DNA from: Streptomyces deccanensis
GTDB taxonomy: Bacteria; Actinomycetota; Actinomycetes; Streptomycetales; Streptomycetaceae
Direction of reading: 5' to 3'
Length of the DNA: 64,000 bases
Assembly (NCBI RefSeq): GCF_022385335.1
Contig: NZ_CP092431.1
Location: 2,418,001 to 2,482,000, forward strand
How positions within the stretch are numbered: position 1 is the stretch's first letter; each line of letters starts with the position of its first letter. The notes below the pieces were generated by a model, which was not told the origin of the DNA, ran no database searches, and worked only from the letters and a program-made list of their open reading frames with translations. Position numbers and translations under genes: made by a program. Of this stretch, positions 24,428 through 33,787 are shown in pieces.

Positions 24428-24459
24428 GTGCCGACCGGAGCCCCCCTCGGGGTCGGCAC
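24428..24459. terminator. First of two tandem terminator hairpins
   Basis: GTGCCGACC (24428-24436) and GGTCGGCAC (24451-24459) form a perfect 9-base stem just after the PL4 lyase gene. Confidence 0.6.
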
Positions 24460-24465
24460 GAGAAA

Positions 24466-24497
24466 CGCCCCCCGCCGGTGACGACCGGCGGGGGGCG
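24466..24497. terminator. Strong terminator between convergent lyase genes
   Basis: CGCCCCCCGCCGG (24466-24478) and CCGGCGGGGGGCG (24485-24497) form a perfect 13-base stem with a 6-base loop. AAA precedes it and a T/C-rich run follows, so it can work for both converging genes. Confidence 0.85.
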
Positions 24498-24557
24498 CCT
24501 TCTTCCCGTCCTGCGCGTTCTGCGGTGCGCGCGGCGCGTTCTGCCGTGCGCGGCGGG

Positions 24558-25712
24558 TCAGTTCATCGTCGCGCCGATGGCCTTGGAGCCCGTGGTGAGG
24601 AACGTCGTGATCGGTAGGGACCCGTCCGTCCGCCGAGCGGCGTGGGCGGTGGCCGCGTCCGTGGAGCGGAAGGCCGGCGTGGCGGTGCCGCTGTCCCAGT
24701 TGTTGGCGGCCGAGACCGTGGCGGAACCCCGCTTCGCCTTCCCCGCCCCGTTGCCCACGGCGAGGTTCCGCGCCAGCCGGGCCTTGCCGGTGGCGAAGTA
24801 GAACCCGTTCTCCTTGTTGGCGTACGCCGTGTTCCGGTTCAGCAGGATCGCGCCGGTGTTGGAGTTCTCGGTGAACCCGTGCAGCGTGTTGTTCCAGGCC
24901 GCGTTGTTGTTGACGGAGTGCGCGACCGAGGCCCCGCCGCCGCCCAGCTTGAACCCGTTGCCGTTGCCCTCGAACGCGGAGTCGTTCCAGCGGTTCCTGC
25001 CGTTGCCGAAGGCCCAGGAGTGGTCGACGGTGACCGGCGAGGAGAACTGCCAGAGGTCGAGGCCGTCATCCGCGTTGTTGTAGAGGCGTGCGCCGGTGAT
25101 TCTGTTGCCGGTGCCGGAGCCGAACTTCACGGCGATGCCGTCGGCGTTCTGGCCGTGGTTCGCCGCGTCGTAGTTGCCGTGGCTGTCCAGGTTCCGCACG
25201 AAGTTGTCCGTCGTGCCGTCGCCACGCAGGGTGAAGCCGGAGTCGCCGTTGTTCGCGGTGACCAGGTTCTCGAAGATCCCGCCGACCGAGGAGGTGGCGA
25301 CGAGGCCCTGGGCCGGGGAGTTCTGGAAGGTGAGGTGGGAGACGGTCCAGTGGTCGCCGTGGATCGCGGCGAGCCAGGAGCCGGCGGGCAGCGCGGATCC
25401 GTCGATCCTGACCTTCTCACCTCGGTACGCGGTGAGCGTGATCCGGGCGCTGGGGGTGCCGTTCGCCGTGGACCTCAGCGTTCGCGCGGGCCGGTAGGTG
25501 CCGGCGCGCACCTGGATGGTCGTACCGGCGACGGCGTTCGCGACGGCCTTCTCCAGCGACGCGGTGCTGGAGACGGTGACGGTGGTGGCGGCCGCCTGGG
25601 CGCCGCCGTGCGCGAGACCGAGGTGGACGCCGCCCGCCCCCGCGGCGACGGACACGGCGGCGGCGATCGACAGGGTCCGGGTTCTCCGGTGGCGTCCGAT
25701 GGTCTGACGCAC
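24558..25712 (-). CDS. Secreted pectate lyase-like beta-helix enzyme (PL9 type), copy 1
   Basis: A 384-residue right-handed beta-helix protein, likely a family 9 pectate or exopolygalacturonate lyase. The signal peptide ends near AQAAA (residue 36). HFRAG-type entry is seen as GTTIQVRAGTYRPARTLRST. The core has NADGIAVKFGSGTGNRITGA (the PL9 general-base Lys region) and LYNNADDGLDLWQF (calcium-binding Asp cluster). GTG at 25712 has AAGGAA upstream. It is a paralogue of the lyase at 29274, with the same ending style (ATMN/STMN). Its upstream region abuts a decayed IS110 element, which may have altered its promoter. Confidence 0.87.
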   Translation of the reverse strand: MRQTIGRHRRTRTLSIAAAVSVAAGAGGVHLGLAHGGAQAAATTVTVSSTASLEKAVANAVAGTTIQVRAGTYRPARTLRSTANGTPSARITLTAYRGEKVRIDGSALPAGSWLAAIHGDHWTVSHLTFQNSPAQGLVATSSVGGIFENLVTANNGDSGFTLRGDGTTDNFVRNLDSHGNYDAANHGQNADGIAVKFGSGTGNRITGARLYNNADDGLDLWQFSSPVTVDHSWAFGNGRNRWNDSAFEGNGNGFKLGGGGASVAHSVNNNAAWNNTLHGFTENSNTGAILLNRNTAYANKENGFYFATGKARLARNLAVGNGAGKAKRGSATVSAANNWDSGTATPAFRSTDAATAHAARRTDGSLPITTFLTTGSKAIGATMN

Positions 25713-25942
25713 GGGTGTTCCTTACGTTGTAGGTGGGTTGGTTTCGGTCACTCGTAGGATCGAAAGACCCGGGGATGCTGGGTGTGGCTCATGGGTTTCC
25801 GCCCACTGGTGGCTTGAAAGGATTGGCCGCTCGGCATCCCGCGACGACTCGACCACTCATTGGGATGCGCGGCACAAGATCGCTTGGTAAGGACACGCTG
25901 GCGAGGTCGTCTGCTGGGCTGTGAACGGATACGACTTCGGAG

Positions 25943-27154
25943 GTGGCCGTGCCCGAGCTGTGGGCCGGTACGGATGCGGGCAAGGCCGCGCATCACTGCG
26001 TGGTGCTCGACGCGGACGGCAAGCGCCGGCTGTCGCGGCGGGTGGACAACGACGAGACCGCGCTGCTGAAGCTGATCGCCGATGTGCTGGAGCTGAGCGA
26101 CGGCGCCCCGGTGACCTGGGCGATCGACCTCAACGCCGGCGGGGCCGCGCTGATGATCGCGCTGCTGACCGACAACGGCCAGCAGGTCCTCTACATCCCC
26201 GGCCGCACCGTCCATCACGCCTCCGGCTCCTACCGGGGCGACGGCAAGAGCGACGCCAAGGACGCCTTCGTCATCGCCGACCAGGCCCGCATGCGCCGCG
26301 ACCTGGAACCTGTGCACCGAGGCGACGACATCGCCGTGGACCTGCGCATCCTCACCTCGCGCCGCCTGGACCTGGCCGCCGACCGCACCAGGACCATCAA
26401 CCGGCTGCGAGCCCAGATGCTGGAGTACTTCCCCGCCCTGGAACGCGCCTTCGACTACAAGACGTCCAAGGCGGCCCTGGTGCTGCTGACGCAGTACCAG
26501 ACCCCGGCCGCCCTCCGGCGCGTCGGCAGGACCCGGCTCGCGACCTGGCTGAAGAACCGCAAGGTCCGCAACTATCAGCTCGTTGCGGCCACCGCGGTGG
26601 AGGCCGCCGAGGCCCAGCACACCGCCGTCGCCGGGGAGAAGCTGGCCGCCGCCATGGTGGCCAGGCTCGCGAGGAGGTGATGGCCCTCGACGAGGAGATC
26701 GCCGAGACCGACGCCCTGATCGAGGGCCGGTTTCGCGACCACCCGCACGCCGAGGTCATCCTGAGCATGCCCGGCCTCGGCCCCGTCCTGGGCGCCGAGT
26801 TCATCGCTCACACCGGCGGAGACCTGAGCGTCTTCGCCAGCGCTGACCGCCTCGCCGGCTGTCGCTAGCCTGGCCCCGGTCCCCAAGGACTCCGGACGCA
26901 TCAGCGGCAACATGCGCCGCCCACGCCGCTACTGCCGACGCCTGCTGCGGGTCTTCTACATGTCCGCCATGGTCGCCGCCCGCTCCTGCCCCGTCTCCAA
27001 AGCCTTCTACGAGCGCAAACGAGCCGAGGGCAAGGGCCACAAGCAGGCAATCATCGCCCTCGCACGACGCCGCCTGAACGTCCTGTGGGCACTCATACGC
27101 GACGGCCGCGCCTTCGAACTCACGGCACCGCAGACCCCCGTCATGCTGGGCTGA
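25943..27154 (+). mobile_element. Decayed IS110-family transposase with two frameshifts
   Basis: The N-terminal DEDD domain is readable from 25943 to 26680 (AGTDAGKAAHHCVVLDADGK and SDAKDAFVIADQARM). A missing base near 26673 shifts the frame to EVMALDEEIAETDALIEGRF. This continues through the transposase_20 motif EVILSMPGLGPVLGAEFIAH. An extra base near 26862 shifts again to LAPVPKDSGRISGNMRRPRR, which runs to the stop at 27152-27154. All parts of a roughly 400-residue IS110 transposase are present in order, so the element inserted whole and then decayed. ATTGGGA occurs near both flanks (about 25857 and 27193) and may mark the ends. Confidence 0.9.
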
Positions 27155-27240
27155 CACGCTCACAGCGAGTCACCAACGCGGGTTGACAACTCCATTGGGA
27201 ATCCTTTCGCAGGGGACGCGTCTTCGGGAGACGAGGAACG

Positions 27241-27274
27241 AAGCGGGCCGGAGGGGCCGCCCCGGCCCGCTTCT
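27241..27274. terminator. Terminator hairpin right of the IS110 remnant
   Basis: AAGCGGGCCGG (27241-27251) and CCGGCCCGCTT (27262-27272) form a perfect 11-base stem with a 10-base loop, followed by CT. It has no intact gene directly before it on the plus strand, so it is probably left over from the disrupted neighbour. Confidence 0.7.
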
Positions 27275-27318
27275 GATCACTGGTCGCCGCCCGCCGGTAA
27301 AGGGTTGCCGCGCCCTCG

Positions 27319-27339
27319 CGAAAGAGCTCGAAAGTTTCG
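27319..27339. promoter_or_regulatory. CGAAA-type boxes typical of plant-polymer genes
   Basis: CGAAAGTTTCG at 27329-27339 is a perfect palindrome with an extra CGAAA at 27319-27323. A near-identical CGAAACTTTCG box is known upstream of Streptomyces xylanase genes. Here it precedes only a gene fragment, which suggests a former regulated carbohydrase promoter. Confidence 0.45.
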
Positions 27340-27360
27340 CTCGAAGCCTTCACCCGCACA

Positions 27361-27537
27361 CCGATTGACGCCGTCGACGAGAACCTCGCGCGGCTCGCGC
27401 CGAGGCTCTGGATCGGCGAGGGCGCGTCGGTGAGCCCGAGGTCGGGCACCCGCCGCGACTTCCGCGAGCCGCAGAGGTACACCGCCGCCGACGGCACGAA
27501 GCGCGTCTGGACGGTCGAGGCGGTGCCGACCCGGTAG
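27361..27537 (+). pseudogene. C-terminal fragment of a surface or carbohydrate-active protein (Ig-like domain)
   Basis: The open frame ends at TAG 27535-27537. It reads LARLAPRLWIGEGASVSPRS then RDFREPQRYTAADGTKRVWT. This resembles the C-terminal Ig-like domains of secreted actinobacterial proteins, which often read EGASVSP-SGT then YTVTAADGTTRTWTV. Here the last strand looks shortened. There is no start, signal or catalytic domain, so it is a truncated remnant. A CGAAAGTTTCG box lies just upstream and the decayed IS110 element is 200 bases away. An internal deletion linked to that insertion is the simplest explanation. Confidence 0.55.
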
Positions 27538-27541
27538 CCGA

Positions 27542-29164
27542 TCAGGCCGGTCCGGTGCCCGTGGACCGTTCGTCGGTCACCGACAGCAGGAGGTCGGCCT
27601 TGAAGCCGGTCCCGCCGACCTCGAAGGTCCAGGTGCCGTCACCGGTGGGCCTCATCGGCCACACCTCTGCGACCTGCTTGTCCTCCGCGGCGGCGTGCGC
27701 CTCCCCGGTGCTCACCCCTGGCGCCAGGAAGCGCTCGCCGGTGTGGAGGTACAGCGACCAGTCCTCGTCGTCGCCGCCGGGCACCGCCTGGACGTAGTAC
27801 TGCTTGCGGAAGACGAGGTTGTCGGAGAAGCCGATACCGAGGCTGTCCCGCTCGTACACATGGACGTCGAGCCGGAGCACCACGCTCCGGTCCGCCGCTC
27901 CCTCGGGTTTGGCGGCGGCGTCGAGCCAGCCCTCCCAGATCAGCCGGTTCCCGTCCGCCCAGCCGGTGGTGGCGTCACCCGACTCCGCGAGCGGCTTGCC
28001 CAGCTCCTCGGCGAGATCGGGCAGGTCGTCGGTGAAGTCGTCCTTGCGGAAGGGGCCGTAGTAGTTCTCGGCCTCGCTGCTCTGGTGGCACAGGTCGAAG
28101 TCGACGAACCGGGGTTTGACGGACACCCCGAAGTAGAACTCGCTGCGGCCGAAGAGGTCCCGACCCCGGGTCACCTCGGCGCTGTCCAGCCGCAGTTGCA
28201 CGTGGTGCGTGCCGTGGAAGAAGCGCATGGCGATCTCGTACGCCTCGCGCGAGGTCACCAGGGAGTCGTTGCCGCCGTGGCATTTGTGGACGAAGGTCCG
28301 GGGAGCGCCCGGGATCTGGGCGGAGGACTGTTTGACCAGGCCGTCGCTGCGGTTGTAGGTGAGGGTGCCCTCGTCGATCAGGCCGGCGATGCGATTGCCC
28401 AGGGTGGCGAACTTGTTGCTGTAGGAGCGGTGGTCCGTACCGACCACCGTGAGGATCCTCCTGACGGGGAACGGGATGGCTGTGATGTCCGTGCGGTCCG
28501 GGTCGAAGGCGGCGATCTCGTCGGCGACCGCGTCGGGCAGGCACTTGACCAGGGTGTCGGGCAGGTACTGGAACGCGATCCCCCGGTGCGGTGTGCCGAG
28601 GGTGACGATGCGGTGGATGAGGTCGGCGCTGCTGTCCCCGAGCCTGCTCAGGGCGGCCCGGGTGACGAGGCCGCCCATGCTGTGGGCGACGATGTCCACA
28701 CCGGTGAACTCCTCGTCCGGCCGCAGGCCGTGCCGGATGATCTCGATGAGCCGGACCAGCCCTTCCCCGAAGCGGTCGATCTTCCGGGGAAGGAGGTCGT
28801 AGTAGCGGTAGATCCAGAGGGTGCCCCGGGCGCCCTGGCCCAGCACCTCGCGCGCCATGGGGACGTCCACCACCATCGTGCCGGTGAGCAGGTGTTCGGG
28901 CCAGCCGTCGTGCTCTCCCGGTCTGGGCCTCTGCTCCTTCTCGTAGTAGCCGACCACGTTGGTGGCGTCCCGGTACGGGTGGAGCGTCGACTTGAGGGCG
29001 CGCAGGACGAATCCCTCGTAGATGTAGTTCTCGCCGTAGCGCTCGGCGTAGACGCTGCCGTTGTTGAAGCCCTGATAGGCGTCACGCCGCTCGTCCGACA
29101 CACCGGGGCCGCCGAAACCGCGAATCAGGATCAGCGGGCGAGGACTGTCGACCACTTGGACCAC
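27542..29164 (-). CDS. Lipase/esterase-like alpha/beta-hydrolase with C-terminal beta-rich domain
   Basis: A 540-residue protein. The N-terminal alpha/beta-hydrolase (about residues 1-290) opens with PRPLILIRGFGGPGV, has the nucleophile elbow VDIVAHSMGGLVTRAALSRL near residue 160 and TLGTPHRG, as in triacylglycerol lipase/PGAP1-like enzymes. Residues 300-530 are acidic, beta-rich and not recognised. No signal peptide is seen, so it is probably cytosolic or exported in an unusual way. The GTG start has no clear ribosome site. It follows the PL9 lyase gene on the same strand after 109 bases, but a role in pectin use is not evident. Confidence 0.75.
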   Translation of the reverse strand: MVQVVDSPRPLILIRGFGGPGVSDERRDAYQGFNNGSVYAERYGENYIYEGFVLRALKSTLHPYRDATNVVGYYEKEQRPRPGEHDGWPEHLLTGTMVVDVPMAREVLGQGARGTLWIYRYYDLLPRKIDRFGEGLVRLIEIIRHGLRPDEEFTGVDIVAHSMGGLVTRAALSRLGDSSADLIHRIVTLGTPHRGIAFQYLPDTLVKCLPDAVADEIAAFDPDRTDITAIPFPVRRILTVVGTDHRSYSNKFATLGNRIAGLIDEGTLTYNRSDGLVKQSSAQIPGAPRTFVHKCHGGNDSLVTSREAYEIAMRFFHGTHHVQLRLDSAEVTRGRDLFGRSEFYFGVSVKPRFVDFDLCHQSSEAENYYGPFRKDDFTDDLPDLAEELGKPLAESGDATTGWADGNRLIWEGWLDAAAKPEGAADRSVVLRLDVHVYERDSLGIGFSDNLVFRKQYYVQAVPGGDDEDWSLYLHTGERFLAPGVSTGEAHAAAEDKQVAEVWPMRPTGDGTWTFEVGGTGFKADLLLSVTDERSTGTGPA

Positions 29165-29273
29165 TCCACTCAGATGCGCAGGTGCTGTTCGTCGCGCAAC
29201 ACTGTGTGGGGTCGCCTCGCCTCCGTGGCGACAGAATCGTTTTGCCCGGCGTGCCGGACGGGCTTCGCGCCGG

Positions 29274-30386
29274 TCAGTTCATCGTGGAGCCGATCGTCGT
29301 ACTGCCCGTGGTCAGGAAGGTGGTCGCGGGCAGGGTGCCGCTCGCCGAGCGGGCGTTGTACGTCGAGGAGGCGTCGGTGGAGCGGAACGACGGGGTCGCG
29401 ACGCCGGAGTCCCAGTTGTTGCCGGACGACACGACGGACGAGCCCTTGTTGACCGAGCCGCCGCCGTTGCTCACCGCCAGGTTCTTGCCGAGGCGGGCCG
29501 CGCCGGTGGCGAAGTAGTAGCCCCACTTGGCGTTGGCGTAGGCGGTGGTCCGGTTGATGACGATGGCGCCCTTGTTGCTGTTCTCGGTGAAGCCGTTGCC
29601 CGCGTTGTCCCAGGCCGCCGCGTTGTTGATGACGTGGGCGACGGTCTCGCCGTCGCCGCCGAGCTTGTAGCCGTTGCCGTCGCCCGCGAACGCGGAGTCG
29701 CCCCAGCGGTTCTTGCCGTTGCCCATCGCCCAGGTGTGCTCGACGGTGACGGGCGAGGAGAAGGACCAGAAGTCCAGGCCGTCGTCCGAGTTGTTGTAGA
29801 GGCGGGCCCCAGTGATGAGGTTGCCCGAGCCGGAGCCGAACTTCACGGCGATCCCGTCGGCGTTCTCCCCGTGGTTGGCCGGGTCGTAGTGGCCGTAGGA
29901 GTCGATGTTGCGGACGGTGTTGTTGGTCGTGCTGTCGCCGGTGAGGGTGAAGCCGGAGTCGCCGCCGTTGATGGTCTTGATGTTGTCCCAGACCGTGGAG
30001 GCGCAGGACTGGCAGACGACCGCGCTGTCCGGGGAGTTCTGGAAGGTGATCCCGGAGACGGTCCAGTAGTCGGCGGTCAGCTTGAAGATCCAGTCGCCGT
30101 CGGGGAGGTTCGAGCCGTCGATCTTGACGGTCTCCGAGCCGTAGGGCTGGAGGTGTATCCGGCTGGAGGAGCTGCCGTTCGCCGTGGACTGGAGGGTCGC
30201 CGTCGGGTAGTACGTGCCGCCGCGCACCTGGATGACGGTGCCCGGGGTGGCGTTCTTGATGGCGTTGGACAGATCCGTGGAGTTGCTGACGACCACCGTG
30301 GCCGCGTGCGCCTGGGTGGGGAGAACGGCCAGACCTGCGCCGAACACCAGGGCCGTGCTCAGGACGAGAGCGGTGCGACGAGACAT
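29274..30386 (-). CDS. Secreted pectate lyase-like beta-helix enzyme (PL9 type), copy 2
   Basis: A 370-residue secreted beta-helix lyase. The signal peptide ends at AHAA near residue 28. Landmarks match copy 1: GTVIQVRGGTYYPTATLQST, NADGIAVKFGSGSGNLITGA and LYNNSDDGLDFWSF (calcium site). CQSCA gives a possible disulfide that copy 1 lacks. ATG at 30386 has AAGGAA upstream. It is the last gene of the pectin enzyme series, 39 bases after the alpha/beta-hydrolase. The two PL9 copies lie in the same orientation with the IS110 remnant and lipase between them, which fits an old duplication. Confidence 0.88.
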   Translation of the reverse strand: MSRRTALVLSTALVFGAGLAVLPTQAHAATVVVSNSTDLSNAIKNATPGTVIQVRGGTYYPTATLQSTANGSSSSRIHLQPYGSETVKIDGSNLPDGDWIFKLTADYWTVSGITFQNSPDSAVVCQSCASTVWDNIKTINGGDSGFTLTGDSTTNNTVRNIDSYGHYDPANHGENADGIAVKFGSGSGNLITGARLYNNSDDGLDFWSFSSPVTVEHTWAMGNGKNRWGDSAFAGDGNGYKLGGDGETVAHVINNAAAWDNAGNGFTENSNKGAIVINRTTAYANAKWGYYFATGAARLGKNLAVSNGGGSVNKGSSVVSSGNNWDSGVATPSFRSTDASSTYNARSASGTLPATTFLTTGSTTIGSTMN

Positions 30387-30425
30387 GGGGAGCGGTTCCT
30401 TCCCGTGCGGGTTGGGGGGGACGGT

Positions 30426-31643
30426 TCACAGGACGGCGTCGAGCCAGTCGACGGCCGCGTCCTGCATCGGCGCGGTGAACACATGGCCCAGCTCGGGCCA
30501 GGTCGTCAGCCGCAACCGCTCCCCGGCGTGGCGTGCGCGCCAGACGGCGCGCAGCTTCTCGTGCGCGACCCGGACGCCCTCTCTGGTGAAGAGGGGGTCC
30601 TGGCCGCCGTCGAGGAAGAACATCGGCTTGGGGGCGCCGATGCTCGCCACGTCGGGGAAGTCGAGGTGCCGGGCGAGCCCGGGGTGGAGCATGTAATAGG
30701 AGGACTGACCGCGCAGGATGTTGTTGCCGGGGACCATGACCTCCTTGAGCCCGGTCATCCAGCAGGCGCTGACGGCGGCCGCGATGTCGTCGCTGAGCGC
30801 GGCCGTCTGCCAGGCGCGGAAGGCGCCCATGGAGAACCCGAGGGTGGCGACCCGGCGGCGGTCCACCCGGTCGAGGCCGGCCAGGAAGCCCGCCGCGCGC
30901 ACGTCCTCCCGGGCCATGAGCCCGGCGAGCGACGAACCCAGGTTGTAGAGGTTGCTGGCGAGGGCCTGCTGCTCCTCGTAGGTCGTCGGGCCCCGGTCTC
31001 CCCAGCCGAGCGCGTCCACGGCGAGGATGACATAGCCGCGCCGGGCCAGTTCGTCGCCGACGAACCGGCCGCTGAAGTACCGGTCGGCCCAGGCCCGCGC
31101 GGAGGCCAGCCGGCTCTCGTCGGACCAGGGCAGGACCAGTTTCTCCTTGCCGATGTCGAACTTGGCGCCGTGGTCGTGCAGGAGGAGGACGGCCGGGAAC
31201 GGTCCGGTGCCGTGCGGGGTGAGCAGGGCGCCCCGGACGCGGCCGTACCGGGTGAGGGAGAAGGTGACCGACTCGCGGGTGTAGCCGTCGCCCTCGGCGC
31301 GGTCCTGGCCGAACTCGGGGTCGTACGGGGTGTCGTCCCGTCCGACGAACAGGTGCTCCTCGACCTTGGCCCGAGCCGCCCGGCGCCAGGTGCGGAAGTC
31401 GCGGAGGGGCGAGGTGCCCCAGGCGAGCGGGAAGCGGAGCTCGTCCTTGAGCAGGGGGTGGAAGTCGGGGAGGCTGCCGGCCAGGGCGGCGCCGGCGGGG
31501 GCCGAGGGGTCCGCCCCGCCCGCCTGCGACCCCCCTCCCGTCAGGAGTGCCGCCGCCCCCGCGCCCACGACGAAGGCCCGGCGCCCCACGGCTCGACGGG
31601 TCCCGGGCGGGTCGGGGTCGCCCGCCGGTTCACCGGCCGGCAT
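30426..31643 (-). CDS. Tat-exported alpha/beta-hydrolase (acetylesterase or dienelactone-hydrolase-like)
   Basis: A 405-residue secreted esterase. An RRAFVVGAGAAALLTGGG Tat-type signal follows a short Pro/Gly leader. The hydrolase core shows FPAVLLLHDHGAKFDIGKEK, a nucleophile elbow VATLGFSMGAFRAWQTAAL, an aspartate in PMFFLDGGQDPLF and the histidine in WPELGHVFTAP. The substrate is probably an acyl ester on pectic sugar chains, judging from context only. The start overlaps the CE8 gene stop by 14 bases, so it is translationally linked to the pectin methylesterases. Confidence 0.78.
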   Translation of the reverse strand: MPAGEPAGDPDPPGTRRAVGRRAFVVGAGAAALLTGGGSQAGGADPSAPAGAALAGSLPDFHPLLKDELRFPLAWGTSPLRDFRTWRRAARAKVEEHLFVGRDDTPYDPEFGQDRAEGDGYTRESVTFSLTRYGRVRGALLTPHGTGPFPAVLLLHDHGAKFDIGKEKLVLPWSDESRLASARAWADRYFSGRFVGDELARRGYVILAVDALGWGDRGPTTYEEQQALASNLYNLGSSLAGLMAREDVRAAGFLAGLDRVDRRRVATLGFSMGAFRAWQTAALSDDIAAAVSACWMTGLKEVMVPGNNILRGQSSYYMLHPGLARHLDFPDVASIGAPKPMFFLDGGQDPLFTREGVRVAHEKLRAVWRARHAGERLRLTTWPELGHVFTAPMQDAAVDWLDAVL

Positions 31644-32658
31644 ACGGCCTCCAGTCCCCGAGATACGTCCGCCGTGTGTGCTCCCCCGCCTCGGCCGCCG
31701 TCAGTTGCGGCCGGTTCTCGGGCACGGAGACGACCGCGCCCGGGCCCGAGTTGCCGTACTCCCGGAAGCGCATGGTCTGCCAGGGGTAGGCCTCACGCAT
31801 GTTGGTGTAGGGCGCGACGGCGTCGATCCCGGGGCCGATCCAGGTGTCCCGCACGACCAGTGCGGGCCAGGCGGTCGTCTCGTACGACGGCACCCAGGGC
31901 CGGGCGAGCTTGTACGCGGCGTCCTCCGCACCGGAGGTGATCCGGCCGCGCAGGGCGAGGAAGCCGTAGGGATTGGCGCGGGCGGTGGCGGGGGCGAAGA
32001 CCATGCCCTTGGGGGTGAAGGACACATCCCGCTGGAGGGTGCGGAAGTGGCACGTGTCGAAGACGGCGCGGGCCCGCCCGAACACGAAGTCGACGTCGCC
32101 CTCGATGTGGCAGTGCCGGTAGTACTGCCGGTCGAAGGCGTCGAGCGCGGTGGTGTCCGCGAACAGGGTGTCCTGATGGGCGAGGAACCGGACGTTCTCG
32201 AAGTGCGAGCGGTCCCCGGTGACGTACGCGGCGACCGCCTGGGTTCCGGTGTAGTCCGGGTGGTCCGCGCGCAGCCAGTCGTTGGCGAGGGTCAGGTCGC
32301 GCACGGTCAGGCCGGGCGCCGCCGAGGTGAAGGTGGCGGAGCCCGCCGTGCCGTAGGTGCCGCCCTCGGGCCTCGGGGTGCCGTTGGCACGGTCGAAGAC
32401 GACGACGGCGGCGCGGGGGTCGCGGGACGCGCCGCGCAGGGTCAACTCCCCTTTGCCTGCTGGAATGTTGACGACCTCACGGTACGTGCCCGGGTGGACG
32501 ACGATCGTCCACCCGGGGCCGGTGACGGCGTCCACCGCCGCCTGGACCGATCCGCCGGGCCGGACGTGCAGGACCCGGCGGCCGTGGGCGAGGGCGGGGG
32601 CCGCGCCGGCGGCCAGCAGGCCGCCGGCGATCCCGCCGAGCAGGGTGCGTCGGCGCAT
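31630..32658 (-). CDS. Secreted pectin methylesterase (CE8), copy 2
   Basis: A 342-residue pectinesterase that removes methyl groups from homogalacturonan. The N-terminus MRRRTLLGGIAGGLLAAGAA is a Tat signal ending at ALAHG. CE8 motifs are present: GTYRE in the first coils, HQDTLF, YRHCHIEGDVDFVFGRA (catalytic Asp) and YKLARPWVPSY (Arg). The start at 32658 lies 1 base after the stop of the upstream CE8 gene. About half the residues match that neighbour by eye, so the pair looks like a tandem duplication. Confidence 0.93.
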   Translation of the reverse strand: MRRRTLLGGIAGGLLAAGAAPALAHGRRVLHVRPGGSVQAAVDAVTGPGWTIVVHPGTYREVVNIPAGKGELTLRGASRDPRAAVVVFDRANGTPRPEGGTYGTAGSATFTSAAPGLTVRDLTLANDWLRADHPDYTGTQAVAAYVTGDRSHFENVRFLAHQDTLFADTTALDAFDRQYYRHCHIEGDVDFVFGRARAVFDTCHFRTLQRDVSFTPKGMVFAPATARANPYGFLALRGRITSGAEDAAYKLARPWVPSYETTAWPALVVRDTWIGPGIDAVAPYTNMREAYPWQTMRFREYGNSGPGAVVSVPENRPQLTAAEAGEHTRRTYLGDWRPYAGR

Positions 32659-32659
32659 C

Positions 32660-33787
32660 TCAGCACCTCTCCCACGGGGTCCAGTCGCCGAGGTACGCCT
32701 CACGGGTGGCCAAGGCGGCTTCGGCGGCCGTGAGCTGGGGCCGGTTCTCCGGGACGGATACGACGGCGCCCGGCCCGGTGTTCCGGTACTCGGCGAACCG
32801 CTGGTCCTGCCAGGGGAAGCCCGCCGACATGTTGGTGTACGGCGCGACCGCGTCGATCCCGGCACCGAGGCGGGTCTCGCGCACGGTGAGCATGGGCCGG
32901 GCGGTGGTGTCGGAGCTGGGCACCCAGGGGCGGGCCAGCTTGTAGTAAGCGTCAGGGGCCTCGCTGGTGATCCGGCTCCGGGTCACCAGGTAGCCGCGGG
33001 GGTTGGCGCCCGCGGTGGAGGGCGCGAAGACGAATCCGTACGGGGCGGAGGAGAGATCCGTCCTGGTCAGGGTGTGGAAGTGGCAGCGCTCGAAGACGGC
33101 TGTGGCACGCCCGAAGACGAAGTCCACGTCCCCTTCGGCGTAGCAGTCGCGGAAGTACTGCCGGGCGAAGGTGCCGAGCGCCATCGAGTCGGCGTACAGG
33201 GTGTCCTGGTGCCCGAGGAACCGGCAGCGCAGGAACGCCGACCGGTCGCCCTGCACCTTGATGGCGACGGCCTGGGTGCCGCTGATCCCGGGGTGGTCGG
33301 CGCGCAGCCAGTCGTTGGCGAAGGTGATGTCCCGCGCGGTGAACCCGGCGGCCTGCACCAGGGTCGTGGCGGAGCCGGTGGTGCCGTAGGTGCCGCCGCC
33401 GGGCTTCGGGGTGCCGGCCGCGTTGTCGTACACGACCACGACGTCCCGGGCGTTCCCGGAGGCCCCGATCCAGGTCATCTCCGTACGGGCGACGCTGACG
33501 GCGACGGTCTCCCGGTACACGCCCGGCGCGACGACCAGCGTGTACCCGCTCCCGCTCGCGGCGGTGACGGCGGCCTGGACGGTGGTGAAGTCCCCGGCGC
33601 CGCCGGCGTCCACGTACAGGGTCCGCTCGTCGAGGCGGGCGGCGGGCGATCCGTAGCGCCCGAAGACGCGGCGGCCACGGGCGGCCGGTGCCGCCTGGGC
33701 CGGGGTCGCGACGGCGAGCGCGAGCGCGGTCCCGACCCCGGCGGCCACGAACGACCGTCTGCTCGGCCCCGGGTGGCGCCCGGCCAT
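32660..33787 (-). CDS. Secreted pectin methylesterase (CE8), copy 1
   Basis: A 375-residue pectinesterase with a Tat-type signal (SRRSFVAAGVGTALALAVAT, cleavage near AQAAP). The catalytic set is complete: GHQDTLYADS, YAEGDVDFVFGRATAVFERC and YKLARPWVPSSDTT. It carries an additional 30-residue linker before the beta-helix compared with copy 2. The ATG shares a base with the stop of the pectate lyase gene (TGATG), so translation is coupled to it. Confidence 0.93.
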   Translation of the reverse strand: MAGRHPGPSRRSFVAAGVGTALALAVATPAQAAPAARGRRVFGRYGSPAARLDERTLYVDAGGAGDFTTVQAAVTAASGSGYTLVVAPGVYRETVAVSVARTEMTWIGASGNARDVVVVYDNAAGTPKPGGGTYGTTGSATTLVQAAGFTARDITFANDWLRADHPGISGTQAVAIKVQGDRSAFLRCRFLGHQDTLYADSMALGTFARQYFRDCYAEGDVDFVFGRATAVFERCHFHTLTRTDLSSAPYGFVFAPSTAGANPRGYLVTRSRITSEAPDAYYKLARPWVPSSDTTARPMLTVRETRLGAGIDAVAPYTNMSAGFPWQDQRFAEYRNTGPGAVVSVPENRPQLTAAEAALATREAYLGDWTPWERC

